Shown here: positions 11,321 through 24,700 of the stretch, one piece after another
Layout: each line of letters opens with the position of its first letter
Position numbering within the stretch: position 1 is the first letter of the stretch
Program-made: the position numbers and the translations under genes
Assembly (NCBI GenBank): GCA_009733775.1
Contig: WOGZ01000014.1
Coordinates: 62,001-126,000, forward strand
DNA: 64,000 bases
Reading direction: 5' to 3'
DNA from: Alectoria sarmentosa
Lineage: Eukaryota; Ascomycota; Lecanoromycetes; Lecanorales; Parmeliaceae
Notes under the pieces: model-generated
The model's database searches: none
Seen by the model: only the letters and a program-made list of their open reading frames with translations
Told to the model about the DNA's origin: nothing

Positions 11321-13208
11321 CTAACGATCAATTTGAATGACAGGGCCACTATAGACATTCCTCGCCCAAGCAAAGTAATAAACCACGCTGAATATCATCG
11401 TAGCACCAAGCATTAAACTACTATAATTCATGGTAGCCGCGGTCGGATGATTTGAAGGCGGCCACAAGCAGAAGAAGAAAATAACCATCAGATAGACAAT
11501 AGCAACACCATTCGTAACCGTTCCCAACACGCCTGGAACGCGCCACGGGCCCCACATCAATTGGGCACCAGGCACATTCGTAAGCACAGAGTCTGTCGTA
11601 TAGGGTTTGATATCGCCTCTGACCCTCCGCCAGAACAGCAGCACCGCGACGATGAAGTAAGAGCCGAACAGCCCTACAACGGCCAGGGAGACGATGTCGT
11701 TGAAAGCGGTCGATGAACCAAGGATAATGAGAGCGAGGAGACATGGTATTATTGTTGTGACTGCGATAGCGACGACGGGGATGGCGGACCTGGCGTTGAC
11801 GCGCTGGAGGTATCTCCACCCGGGCACGGCTCTGTCGCGGGAGAAGGCCCAGAGCTGGCGGGAGGCGGAGGCAGCTTGACCAACCGTAGCGCATAAGGAC
11901 AAGAAGATGACGATGGATGTCATGAGGGCGGCGCCGGTCAGGTTTTGGACCGCTTGGTTAAAGATCTCCATGAAGGGAAAGTGGGTCGTTGTGTTGAGCG
12001 CGGCGTTGATATCGCCTATACAGAAAAGTAATGCGAGTGCCATTCCCAACCCCAATGTACCGTTGAGGAAGATGCTGAATGTAATAGCTCTGGGAACTAC
12101 GACTGCGGCGTTTTGGATTTCTTCCGCCATGTGAATTGCTCCATCTGCACCAAAGAATGCAAACACGTTGCCTAGCAGTCCGACGAAGAAGGAAAGTCCA
12201 TTTGTAGGCCAGTCGCCTCCATTGATAAAATTTTGAAACACTTCAGAGGCTGGCGTGTGAGGTCCGAGAATGATCAGTGGGAATAGGATGCCGAAAAAGC
12301 CGAGCACATGGAGGATTAAAATTATGGCTTCGAATCTGGGTAGCCAGCTACTGACAACGGTGTTGATTGATATTGCGAATAGAATAACGGCCCAGTATAA
12401 CATGACATTTTGCCAGGGCTTAGGGTCGTACGTGGAGTCCGTGAGAATAATGAGACCTTGTAACATGGTTCCGTTCAGGTATCCAACCGATGCCACAAAC
12501 GCCTGCCACCCGAGAACTGTCAACCATCCTGCGATTTGAAGATTAGCCGATGGCTCAAGTTTACCAGAGTGACGCACGATTCCTCGTTTGAAAAGAAAAA
12601 GGGAGACTCGCCCGTAAAATAGCTCAGAAACTTTTGATATCTGGGTGGCGCAAGCATAGAAACCCAGTGATACTGTCCTCCAGACGTGGGGGCCCTGATT
12701 CCCAATCATACATCCAATGTCTTTCAGCGTTTGAGTTCGAAGACTTACATTGACGTTGCTTCCGACAGCGTGAGAAAGACCGTAAGTGTTCCTAGCCATA
12801 CGAAGAAGTAACCGTATATGACGCCAGCCGGGCCGCCACTGTATGTATCATCAGGACTTCTCATAGGCTTTAGTGACATTCGGAATGCATACTTTGTGAA
12901 ACCTTGCAAAAAGACTCTTCACGATGTCAGCGTTAAAAGCGCCGAGGACAATTGATTGACCTAGATCCGTACATAAGGAAGCCCTCCCACGTGATGAGTA
13001 CAGTACAGCTGAAGCCTAAAATGGACATGAAGCCAAAATTTCGCTACGACTGCTGTTAGATGGAGATGGAACGAAGAGACGAGACGATCCTGGAGCCACA
13101 GACCTTCAAGACCGGTACTTTGCCCAGCCGAGCCATGTCGTTCTCGTCGTTCATCTGCTTGCCGCCCATACCTCTCATCTCTATCGAAGGTTGCTGATCA
13201 CTGTTCAT
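11321..13208 (-). CDS. Amino-acid/GABA-type permease (APC superfamily), six exons
   Basis: Plasma-membrane importer of the fungal APC (UGA4/HNM1-like) family; the substrate (amino acid, GABA or choline) is not resolved. Exons on the minus strand: 13104-13208, 12973-13043, 12893-12916, 12749-12838, 12612-12694, 11321-12528, giving 526 aa. The splices restore family blocks: RNFGFMSILGFSC, TWEGFL-IVFLQGFTNGGPAG, EATSMAPTSGGQYHWV, FLSYFTGWLTVLGWQ. The C-terminal exon carries most of the predicted helices and the motif FFGADGAIHMAEEIQNAA. Exon 3 is only 24 bp. The intron 12529-12611 begins with GC (GCGAGT) rather than GT. No lesion was found, so the gene looks functional. Start chosen at MNSDQQPS, with a hydrophilic N-tail typical of the family. 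Confidence 0.9.
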
Positions 13209-15325
13209 GATAATAACGAATAAGAGAGCTCTGCGGAAAATGAAATTAGCCAAGGAACGGAGACAAAAAGGAAGGGAACAGTCGGCGGTGGGACAGCCTT
13301 GCAAAACTCATTGTCAAAATCTTCTGCATAAGAGCGATGCATTGCCCGCATAAGTACTTGGAAATTCACCCGCACGCGATGCAAGGGGGCGCGAGGACGT
13401 GGTATTGCGGAGTTGGTAAGTGGAGGCGCGCTGATCTCATGTGCGGAAAGGCCGTCGTCTTACGAGGTGCTTGTGGCTGACGTTGGTGGGGATTCAGGTA
13501 GAAACGCTACCTCACCTCATGCACGGATTTCGACAAGAAAAACCTCTTGCAGCAGATAGTTGCCGAGGTCCATAAGAAGGATCATCATCGCATTTCCGTT
13601 TTTCGCATTGATAAGCTACGTGTCCACACAGCGAGAACGCGGTCTACCCTCTCTGGACGCTGACTGGTCCGTGCAAAAAGGGTACCCCGATGGTGTGGTA
13701 GTCTGTAGGTGTCTGCATACATCGTAATCAAAGGACAGTCGATACCTTCGAGAGATGACGGCAGCCTTGTGGCAGAGTGTGTTGCAAAATAAAGGCCTTG
13801 GCTTGGCAGAGACCAGACAATTCCTTGTGATATCTTCGGACTGTATTGTCAGCACATTGGTGGATTGAGTACAAGCCTTCAACAACAAGAAATTTAGCTC
13901 CAAGACCTCGCTGACGCGGAGTCTAATTCTAACCGCCCGAGGGGGTTCAGCTCGGAAGGAACGAAAACGCTCTCGGCGGGGGTGGCTTGCATATGCTGAG
14001 AATTCGGAGTTTCACCCCCTTTAATTTTACCTCCTGCATGTGTCTATTCATTAACGGCGGAGATGTATACATCCTCACCTGAAATTCTTACTCTCAGCGA
14101 TTATCCGATTATTATCATATACTCACCCCCGCCAAAATTCTTCCCACCCTTTGTAAGCATTTAGCCCATAGCCGGACTGTCCCGAAACCCGAACCTATTT
14201 TAGATCTCCATGTAAGTAAATTTTAGACTCGAGATTCGAACAATTCATCTAATGTTCGACTTTGAGAGGATATATCTTTGGTATCTTTATAAAATCTTGA
14301 AGGTTGTCAAACTGTCTTGTCAGCATTTCACATTCCTCGCTCAAATTTAAGGAAATGAGCACGAGTCAGAATTGATAACGAGTATCGAATTATTAAGCGC
14401 ACGAGTGGTGAAGGCATAGGGGGTCTGGACGCTAGGGATTTAATTCCGTGCCTCTTAGATGGTATGCGTATGCATAGTACCAAGTGCCATTTTCAAATGG
14501 TACTGCTTTGTGCTAGGCCAATTGCAATCAGCATAGTAGCATACATAGAAAGTCCGATAGCTTATAGCTAGCATTTGATCATCTTTACACTCGACATGGA
14601 GTGATCATCACAACGGTGAAGCCGAAGGATTGAGCAGGACCAAACGCTCGGGACTCGGAGGATTTCTCGCCTCGCAGCAATACCTTACCTTCAGACAAGG
14701 CTATCACCTTCTATATGCAGATAAACAAGGTGCAGTCACCTGAGGCCTCTGCAACTTTTATAATGATATCAACGGAATTGATGTCATGACATGTCTGGCA
14801 GAGCAGTTCCACTTCACTTCCCAAAAACAACAAGCTTGCGAGCCAATCAAGACCAAACAGCGCCATAACCCCTCCTTGGAGCCCCATTGCTATGTTATTG
14901 AGAGTGAGTCGTATTTCCTCACCTCGACTTGACTTCTCTAGACCGTGTAAAGACCTGCATTTTGAAACGGGCCCCCACAACGGGTGAGCTGCATTGTTGG
15001 CCCTCGCAATCCTTACCTGCTCGGGTCGTTCCCCAGTAATCTTTTCCCCTGCGGTCAGCATCTAAACCGGCACCACTTTCACAGGGTTGGCGGTGTTTTA
15101 AAATGACCATTGGTACGTCTTGTCCCTCACCTGTGCCCCTCCGTAATCACATCCACCAAAGGAAGCCCACCCGGCCTTCCCTAGGCACGAGATGACTCTC
15201 CATTGGCGGCTTTCCTCCCCTGGGTCAATCTACTTGCCTTGATTCGAACTCTTAGACGTTCAAGATTTTACTCAATTCTTGACAGTATCCAGGATCTCCC
15301 CAACGGCGCTCCCAAGTATCCTACT
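13209..15325. other. 2.1-kb intergenic region
   Basis: Divergent upstream regions of the permease and the rhodopsin-domain gene. Only short unrelated open frames are present. I see no RNA gene, repeat or domain. Confidence 0.45.
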
Positions 15326-16698
15326 ATGGCTCAGCTCGTCATTACCAAAGACAATGCGACGCCTCTCATAGAGATTGCGACGTGGTTCTGCTTGACAGTA
15401 ACTATCCTTACGGTCATCGCTCGCCTCATAACTAAACACTATACACTTCGTCATTTCAATCTTGATGATTACTTCATATCTATCAGTCTAGTACACCTCC
15501 GGAGGCTTTCCATAGCAACACGTCTAAGACACAACTGATGCTCCAAGGTTTTCACCTCCGCCCAGTCCGGCGCGGTTTTGATCGCAGCATCGAAGGGTCT
15601 TGGACAGCGACTCGACTCGTTGAGCTCCTCACAAGTATCGTCTCTACTAAAGGTCTGCCATGAGAACTGCCTAAGCTCGCTGCAAGCTGACCTTTTCCAA
15701 GTCGCAATACGCATCTACGTTCCTCTTCGTTGCAAGTGTCTACTTCGCAAAGCTGTCGCTGATAAGCTACCTTCGTGGTCTCTCGCTTTCGAAGATTGAT
15801 CGTACATCGAGCCTCGTGATAGGCTGGGTTGTGACGTTGTGGGCTGCAATAGCTATACTCACGACAGGGTTCCAATGCCATCTACCTCGGAGTTGGGACT
15901 TTATACACAATGCTTGCTTCAATCGCGTAAGCTTATCCCGTCATCGCCACGACATCCCTGAGCTAAAAAAAACCAAAACAGACTTCCTGGGCGTACTTCG
16001 TAGCCATCGTCAACGGCCTCACCGATATCACATTGGTCATTCTACCTTCAATGATCGTTCTGCGACTCAAAGTCGCAGCAAGAAAAAAAGCAATCCTGCT
16101 AGTCTTCTTCATGGCCCGTCTTACGTACCTCCACCTTACATTGCTTCCAAACACCGTCACTAAACCCGTCACTAGTGTCATCGTAGCCATCATACCCCAA
16201 ATAACATACCTTGATCGTACCTCGCATACCCCCGACCCCACCCACTCGACCTGGCCCGTAATCATTTGCACCCAAATCGTCCAATGCCTCAGTATCGTGA
16301 CCGCCTGCGTTGTATACCTCAAACCTTTCCTTGACAGCATCCAAACCGGCTTCATCCAAGTCGACGACCTGCGCCGCAGACAGCTTCCCGGCTTCGGCTA
16401 CAGGCTCGGACAACAGGAGCAAAAGGGAGTCTCGCTCCACACTAAATATGCAAGGGGTATTCCAAGTCCGTGGTCTAAATGGACAAACACGGAGTCTCAG
16501 AGGAGTGCGGACCTTGAATTGCAGCGGAATGCGAATGCTGGGTTGCAGGAGTTGGGGACTAAGGCGAACGCAGGGGCAGGCCGCTGCGATGAGTGGAATA
16601 TGGGTGGTGATGAGGATGGGGAGGCGCATGGTCGGAACCGGATCGTGTGTACGACGACTGTGATTGTGCGGGATCAAGACCGTCGTGATGGGAGGTAA
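15326..16698 (+). CDS. Fungal rhodopsin-domain integral membrane protein (SAT5/PTH11-like)
   Basis: Seven-helix membrane protein of the large fungal rhodopsin-domain family, whose members are often annotated as integral membrane or PTH11-like proteins. Exons 15326-15490, 15548-15652, 15702-15926 and 15982-16698, all introns phase 0, give 403 aa. Helices are seen at WFCLTVTILTVIARL, DDYFISISLVFTSAQSGAVLI, YASTFLFVASVYFAKLSLISYL, LVIGWVVTLWAAIAILTTGF, YFVAIVNGLTDITLVILPSMIVL, AILLVFFMARL and the segment near VIICTQIVQCLSIVTACVVYL. The DDY motif after helix 1 and the F-Q-C...PRSWD block are typical. The C-terminal cytosolic tail is long, polar and Gly/Asn-rich. The start at MAQLVITKD fits relatives. 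No lesion is seen. The molecular function is unknown. Confidence 0.85.
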
Positions 16699-18822
16699 CT
16701 AGTCAGGAGATCTGCGTAAGATAGTGACATCGGCAAAAGTTGACTGAGTACTCAAAGCAAATGAAGTATTAATCCAAGCGAACCGAAGGATTTCTCAGCT
16801 ATGTCATGGATTCCAGTTTGAGGTTCCCATAGCCGAGACCGCGTCTTCTAAATCCAGGATTTATCGGACTATGCACCAAGTTCAGACAAACCGCACCAGG
16901 GCTGGTACTCTATTTCCAAAAAGTCGAACCTCTCGATCCACATTTGCCTGTACCAGTGTCCGGATCTCATCTCCAAGCTCGGCCTTTGTGGAGACTGATA
17001 ACAATCAGCAGCATCACTTCCAGCGAGCAGCAATAAGCCCATACCTGCAACAAAGCATCGTATACCAGTACCCCTTCCTGTTCATGCCATCATCTTACTG
17101 TTCACGTATCGTGGATATTCATCGTGTGTATTTCACGCAGGAGAATAAATATGATGTGGATCAAAGGAGCCACCATGATGATGGAAAAAAGATGCCGGTG
17201 TTCCACTTCGAGCTCGGCCTTTCACACTTTTTCGTTCGGCCAGAGCAGAAGATGGATATCCATCATATCTAAGTAAAAAAGAATCAGCAAAGTCTCGATC
17301 ATTGACTGCTGCGAAAGCGTTATTTACCCAGCTCAATCTCTCCGTGATAAATAAACGCTTCATCAATCAAATCTTTGGCACCAAGCCTCATCACGTATGG
17401 CTTTTCAATATTAATTATCCCGCAGAATGATGGATCACAGGTCTTGCTACCTCCTTAAAGTTGCCCACATTAAATTAACGCTACGTCTCCACCATTTTGC
17501 ATCTCTTATACCCGTCCGTCGACGAGCTCTTTTAGATGAGGCAAACATTGTAACGATTCCAAAAGCCGTTCGCCTATCGTAAGCCCGTTTCCGTATTCTT
17601 TCATCTCATAACAAATAAACATGCCGTGGGGCTCGCTATAAAGGACGGGACGTTTTGTTTTTCTTTCAATATCCGCTAGCGTAGCGGAGAAGTCGATATA
17701 TAAATCAGTCTCCCGTATATAAAAATAATTATATTATATAAATATAAATACAATCGTAAAAAAAACTTTTGATATAATTTTTAAAAAACGTTCTTTATAA
17801 TTAATTGAAAATTTAAAAAAATAAATTAATAATTAATAAATATTAGATTTCAAATAATTCAAAAAACATTAATAATAATTCAGCCTCTGTGAAGCCGACG
17901 TTACTAGACTGCGACTTCGCTAGGTTTCTTCTCAGCAGACTTTTCGACCCATCTCGTCGGAATTCGAGGAAAAATGATCTCAAAGAGCGGTCGGTATCGA
18001 TGATATTTCGTGGTATAGTATCAGGCGGTGATATTTTGGCCTTGCTTTCTATATGGTATGGCGGGCGCGGTTTTGTTTGTCTGTCTCATCTCGTTGGTTT
18101 ATTGATTGTGTGTGTTAATGGTCTACTAGAACGCGTGCTTTGTTGTGAAATCTAGAGAAAAGATGAGTGGATGAAGCGTAGGGAGTTGGTAGTCGTTGTG
18201 GTTTAATGGGCTCGTTTGTGCTCGATTCTGCTCAGTAAGGCATTAAGGCTCGTCTCGTTTTCCATGCTCTCGCACGTGAGAAAACTCAGTACATGCTACC
18301 ATCTGTCTGATTTGGCTGAACTGGTTTCTTGCAGATACCGTTTCCCGTCATAGCTACCACGGTGCGACGCATCTCCTACACAGCGTGATGGGATATTCGA
18401 GGCATTGACCACCAGTCCCCAGCTTCCGCTCCTGCGACATGAGACACACAACTTTGACTGATCTGGGAAACTACATACGCCGTGTGACAAGGGATCGAGA
18501 AGCCATTGCTGAGGCGAAGCATCTAAGCTTTGTTTGCCCTTTTTGCACCTTACAGCCGGCGGGCAGCGCTCTTATATCTCCCGATGCGAGAAGCTTTTGA
18601 GGTTGACTCTGTCCTGGATCCTGGCTGGACTGCTGCCGATACTTTGGAGAATATTCCTCCACTGATGACGGGTCGCGAGAATGTTGCAGATGGGAGGTTT
18701 TGAGAAGGAATGGGAAGACTTGGCGGGGTGAAATGGCCTGGTTGTCATCACTATGTTATACTTGCGATAGAAGGCCGTAAAGATAATTGGCGAAATGAAA
18801 ATTCCCATTCGATTAGAGAGAA
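16699..18822. other. Intergenic region with a small AT-rich patch
   Basis: No gene is recognised. A low-GC patch at about 17698-17882 resembles the large islands in composition and is probably a small RIP-affected repeat. A 6-bp stem hairpin (CCGCTA-gcg-TAGCGG) lies just before it, near 17672-17686. Confidence 0.45.
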
Positions 18823-19029
18823 CTAGGCCACTTTGTCCAACGTGAAGCCGCTTTCTGGCCACTCTCCATTATCGTGCCGGTCAATTTCCATCCCCATCTC
18901 GCTCTCATCAACCGTACAGAGGCTTCCTTGCCACTTTCCGTCGTCCTGCCAGTCCCTGATAATCCTCGTCCCGCTCTCGTCAATGTGTTGCGAAGTGTAC
19001 GAAGTCGAGTCCGTTGTATTGGCCCCCAA
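18823..19029 (-). other. Small open frame with two 24-residue repeats
   Basis: A 68-codon frame directly downstream of, and on the same strand as, the membrane protein at 19072-21230. It contains two copies of a motif of the form [IV]DES-x6-RxxDxGxWxxS-x-xT-x-D, encoded by an imperfect 72-bp tandem duplication (about 18850-18921 and 18922-18991). Repeat spacing is kept in multiples of codons and acidic and Trp positions are shared, which hints at a real peptide or at the final exon of a gene. I do not recognise the motif, and no upstream exon was found. Confidence 0.35.
18850..18991 (+). repeat. Imperfect 72-bp tandem duplication
   Basis: Two units beginning GCTTTCTGGCCACT (18850) and GCTTCCTTGCCACT (18922) align over most of their length, with differences scattered through them. 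The period of 72 keeps the reading frame of the minus-strand ORF. Confidence 0.6.
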
Positions 19030-19071
19030 TGTGCGCGAGAAGTCGTATTGATTTTTCGAATAGGTAATAGT

Positions 19072-21230
19072 CTATGAAATGTGAGGGAAGTATGTGGACC
19101 ATCTTGGAATGTCGTAGACCTCGGCCGGAAGATGTGAGAGGTTGATGAAGCATTCGACCACCAGATATGCTCGTGCCAATACGTATGCCAGCCATAGCAA
19201 AATCTCTAGAATGAATACGTAAGGTGCAAGGGAAAGTAGCAAATACCATAGAAAGAAGGCGACGGGCATCCCGCCCATTACAACGCATGCGGAAATCCGC
19301 CACAATAGTTGCTCAGAGGATGTTTCAAAGTGTGCAAACCATGCCAATGCGAGAAGCCCACCGTATATCAATGCTGCCGCACTGAAGCCGAGGGCTATTC
19401 GAGGCTCACCCACGATGTCGTACATATCGGGCGAATTTCTACATCGCCGAACTAGTAGTGCCTCTGGAAAATGCCCGGAAAATTTATCACGCAGCTTGTT
19501 ATCACGCAGCTTGTAAGTTCGAAAGGCGCGCCAGGCCATTCTCCAACGGGTGACGTCTTGGGTTGTGAGACTAATATTTGGAAAAGGTTGATGTGATCCG
19601 TCGTAGCCGTCGAAAGACCCCATCAACGATGGGCATGTTCGTTTGACAAGTTTTCTAAAGTCCAAAGCCTCGAAACCTGTTCCCTCTAAAACTTGAAGAG
19701 GTGTCAAGATAGTCGAGCCGGCCTCGTCGTCTACATCATGCCCAGTTTCTTGAAATGAATGCGTTCCGTGATTGCCATTGTCCTGTCTCCTGTCGTGGTC
19801 TCTGAGAATATTCTTGAAGGGGGCATCAGAAACGAGATCGAACTCCGTTTCTGGGTATAGCAAAAGCGTTCCCACGTTATGCTGTTAAATTACCGGTCAG
19901 TATCTGTTATTTAAAACGAGACAAATTATTTACGAAGATGCGTGGAGATTTTGTTCTATGTCTTCGGCGTCAAGGCGGTTCAAGCACACTGCCTTGGACG
20001 CGAAATTTAATATCCTACCTGTGGGTTTGATAAGAGACTTTGAAACCAATGATCGCCTTCTAGATAAGCTCTAACATCACGATTGTACGATTCGGTAAGC
20101 GATGATCGATCGTTGTATCGCATCCAAAGGAGGGAGCGAATGTCCCAAAGGCTTTGGCTTTGGATCATCGTAGGATAGTCCACTTCGAAAGGTTTTTGCC
20201 ACCAGAGAAAGTAGATCAGCAGAGCACAGACGGCATGACCAAATGTGTTGAGCTCCAGCAAACTAATGGGAATGCGATGTGCGACTGCACGTAGATGTTA
20301 GAATAACTTTCTCATTGTTTGCGGAGATATTTGTAAGGATGTCTCTTTCACATACGGCGTGATAAGCATTGTGCAATGAACCATAGGGCCTGAATGCAGA
20401 CAAGAGCTTTCGCGACTCCATCGGCTTTGCTTTTTGACTTTATTTCTTCCTCTGAAAGGTCTGGGATTACGTTGCGGCCAACTCCTTGCTCTGACAAAAG
20501 CCTTAATCCAGCGGAACCGACGAACCAAGTTTCACCGGTATCTGAAGGCAAGAATCTCTTGGTTTTGGGAAGGTTTCCTGGAATCTCAAATGCTATTCCA
20601 CCCATAAACGCGTAAAATCCGTGAGCCATAGTCCATGGATGACGGCCCTCATATGTGGAAGGTTCCTGAGCTTCGAGAGTCGGTTGCTATGAGAGGATTA
20701 GTGCACATGAATCAAGCGGCACGACTTCATAGCCCAAATTACCCGAACGACTTTTTCTTTCCGTGATATGAATACCTCTTTTGGCCTTTTGACAGTCTTT
20801 TTGGTGTCTTCGGCGATTTTTTGGTGCCAGGAGGGAGGGTCTGGTAAATCGAAGGCTCTGTTGACCATACGCATTATGGAGAGCGCCTTTTGCCTTTGGT
20901 CCCTAGCATCTATGAGCCTGTACCATTCAAGTAGCTGAAAGAACTAGGAGGCCACTAAATCCGGCAATCGAGGTCTTGTGCGAAACACACATACCAGGCG
21001 GTATAAGCCACCATCTCAGGGGCAAGAAGTGCCAAAACCAACCATGCAACCTTCCTTAATTTCGGTTTCCAAAAATTTCCAGGCGGAGAAACATTGAGAT
21101 GCACGGCGGTCCAGACGCAAAGTAGCATGGTGATGATACATGTGCTTAAGATGTTAGAGGTGCCGCGAGTCTGAGGACTAGGCTTCCAATGCACAATATT
21201 CGTGCCGTTGCCAAAGAGGAGCGAGCTCAT
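19072..21230 (-). CDS. Fungal multi-pass membrane protein of unknown function
   Basis: A widespread but uncharacterised fungal family, recognised by WTAVHLNV (helix 1), LLAPEMVAYTAW, TMAHGFYAFMGGIAFE, LAHRIPISLLELNTFGHA, IYFLWWQKPF and ALAWFAHFETSSEQLLWRISAC. Exons 20991-21230, 20743-20934, 20356-20686, 20019-20284 and 19072-19881 join in frame to 612 aa. The splice CGC-C/TC-GCA restores LSRLAHRIP. The last intron (19882-20018) is long (137 bp) for this window and could hide a small exon. About five to seven helices lie in two groups around a long polar loop. A 14-bp direct repeat gives the doubled residues LRDNKLRD. No lesion was found. The gene abuts the second AT-rich island with its 5' end towards it. 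Confidence 0.83.
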
Positions 21231-21759
21231 GTTGGATTTTGATGCTCTGGACTATGATACTCTGCTGCGGCTCTCAGCAACGAGTGTCAAATAGCACAGT
21301 TCATCTAGAATTGTCTCGAGGAGTAAATCGACTATGGGACATGGGTCACTTATTACGGTACTTATGGAATGGAAGATAAGGGCGCCTAGCATAGCCTCGT
21401 TGTCAGCCTTGAGCTCGCTAGTTTGAGTTATTATTGGGTACTTAGACGACGTTACTGTCGGTGACAAATGCCTTTTACGTCGACGAGACAGGCTGACCAA
21501 AAGCATCACACTTTCAACGAACAAAAGAATCGAGTAGTCTCATCGTCACCGAGACGTGGAATGCGCACTCATCCGTCCGCACATGGGACTATTTTCAGAT
21601 ACATAGCCGGTTTGCGCCTGTAGGGTCATCCATGGATCAAAATATGGGCTGGGGGCGCGGGGCTACCCAGTGTGTGTGTGTGTGTAATTCCTACGTCGGA
21701 GGGGCGCCCCCATAGCCCTATAGGCTATGGTGAGACCATTTTTCCCCATTCGGCCTCTT
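21231..21759. other. Boundary region before the second AT-rich island
   Basis: Presumed promoter of the membrane-protein gene, then short palindromes: GGGGCGCCCC at 21701-21710, a perfect 8-bp stem (CCATAGCC/GGCTATGG) at 21710-21730, and a (TG)7 run at 21671-21685. No coding sequence is seen. Confidence 0.5.
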
Positions 21760-24700
21760 CGGCCATGTTCGATTAAATACATAAATGTTATTAAAACTTC
21801 CCCAAAACATGACCTAAACAAAAATAAAAAAAATAAACAAAGTAGATTGAATAAACATAATTCAATTCTTATAATTCTGTTAGATCGTTCTCACTTCGCT
21901 CTCTTATCAATTGTTACTTGATAAATTAATTGCATTTTTATATAATCGCTCAAAAAAGATATCGTCTCATGCTTTGTTCTTCAGAGTGATTATTAATTCG
22001 ACCCTTTTTTTGAGTCAGAGTCCGTCTCAAATAGATGGTTATTTCGATAACGATTTATGAAATTAAATAAATGCTTATTCGTCGAATGATCGTCTCATTA
22101 CAATGTCTTTTCGATGTTGATAATCGTTAAAGTGATGTTCATTATGTCTTTAATTCTCATATTCGACGATCTTAATAATTTGTTATCGAAATTAATATTC
22201 TTTATAATTCAATTTAAGGCTTTTAAAAGTTTTATTCTCTTATACATCTTTATTTTCGTCTCGATTCACGATTTAAATCGAAATTAATATGTCATATCGT
22301 TATGTTTATATTTTATAATCAAAATTGATTATCTTATTCGTCGCTTTTTGATTATAATCATTTATGAAATTGATTTAAATAAAGAGTTTATATAATTATA
22401 TAAAACTTAATTAATAAAATTTTCGAATTGATTTTTATTATAAAAAACTCGATTTTAAAGAAAATTATCGTGTATAAAAACGTGCTAATCGTTATAATTC
22501 TTGTTTTTTATAAATGCGATAATCGTGAATTTCATTTGATTCGATTTCTCGATATTGAACTTCTCGAAGCGCTTTATTATTAACGCGAAATAATTATAAC
22601 TTTATGTGAGAGATAACGCGTTTTAAAAATTCTTTATCGTGTTATTATATTCATTTTCGAAGTATTTATTAAAATAATTAATTATTTTTAAATATATTTT
22701 TCTTTTTATTCTCGCTTGAAAGTTTTAAAGATAATAAATCGTCGTTTTTAATATAATTACGATAATAAGTTTTTCGAAATTAAGCATTTTATATAATGAT
22801 TCGAAATTTGAAATTAATGTTGATGATTAAGGCATATGTTTCGTAATATATAAATTCGATGAGAGAATTTTGATCTCGCGTTTCATTTATTTGATAATTT
22901 TCGATTTTTTTGTTGATCGAATATCTCGTTAATGTGATAATTGCTTGAATTTAAATTATTGAATTATTTATAAGTAAATTGATTTTAAGTTTTTTGCTCG
23001 AGGGTATTAAAATTATGTTTATAATTTGTGATGATCGACTTTTTGATGAATTTTGAGATTTTTTTAATTTATAATATTAATTTCAATTTAAGCTTTTTTC
23101 TCTCAAGATTCTTTTAGAAATTCGTTTTTCGTTAACTTTTTAAAGACGAGGCATTTTTAAAATCGCGATCAATAAATTCGAATTAATCGAAAATTTCAAT
23201 TCGTCGATAATAATATAATATAAAGTGTATTTTCGATAATATTTATTTAAAACCTTCGAGAATTAAAATATCGTTGAAAGGTATAATGAACGATTGATTA
23301 TTATCGTATACTAACATTTATCAAAGCATTGATCGAATAATTTAACGAAATCGAAATATAACGAACTTGAAAGAAAGGCGCGAAATAACGATAACTTGTT
23401 AATAATATTAATAACAATTTATGAGCAGATGAATTAAATATCCTTTATTCGAAAGTGTCGAAAAAATAAAATCAAATAATGTCGAAAGGTTAAACTTTAA
23501 TTTATAGTTTTATAAATGTATGTTATTATTTATTATATTCTTTGATATGTAAATTGAAGGTTATTTTGATATAAAATTGTTTTATGCGATGCCTTATGAA
23601 TAAGGTCAGATTTTAATTTTGTTAAAAACTTTCAGCGTTCGTATTTTATTATAAACTTTATTATCTTTTTTATCATTTTCGATATAAAGAAAATCTTTTT
23701 GATGTCGATAAATTAATCATTTTAAATAATTTATTTATTTTTTGTGAATAAAGAATATGTTCTAAAAATGTGATTTCGAATTTAATCGTCTTTTTTATAA
23801 AAATATTTAAATATATTCATCGCTCGATATATGTAAAAAAGATTTTTAAAAGCGATTTTTGTTCGTAATTATGTTATTATAAAGCTTATAATCTTTTTTA
23901 TTTTTATATAAAAAGTTATTATCGTGTAATGTGATTTAAATATATGCTTTTTAAGCTCGACGCTTTATATGTAAATTCTTTAAAAAGTTTCTCAATTTGC
24001 GTCGATCAATTTTTTAATGCGTTATTTAATTGCCGAAAATAAATAATATTAATTATCGTTATTATTTAATTTTGAAATTTATTTCGCAAATCGATTCGCC
24101 TTTTCATTATTTAAAACGTTTTTATAAATTGCGATTTAATATAAAATAATTAATATATTTATCTTTTTAAGTTTAATTAATTGTTTTATAATTTTATTAA
24201 AAATATATTATTTTAATTATTTTTGAGAATTCTTCGTCGATTATATTGCGACTTAATTATTTATTTAAATAATAAATATCGAAAATGCTATGTTAATGAT
24301 TATCTCGCACATTATGTTTATATTTTCGAATTTTTCAAAATACATAATATAATGCTCGTTGTTTTTTAAATATCGTATTTAAATCGCTTTAATTTAAAAA
24401 ACGTAAATTAAAATCTCAATTTGATTTTTTATGCCGTTATCGTCGATATATATATATAAAAATATATAATTCGTGTCGATAATTTTATTATGTTCTCTGA
24501 TAAATTGTTTTTTGCTATTATATATTCTCATTGTTGATAATTTTCATTATAAAAATGTGATATATAAAATGCGTTTCTTTATTTAATTTTATACTCATTA
24601 TGTATTAATTATATTTTCAAATTACTTTAATAAACTTTTAAACTTTTTACGCTTCGTGATTAACTTTTATATCTCATTTATAATTTTTATAAATTTGATT

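Noticed and set aside
21671..21685. (TG)7 run as Z-DNA or a functional element
   Set aside because: Too short to argue for more than an ordinary microsatellite.
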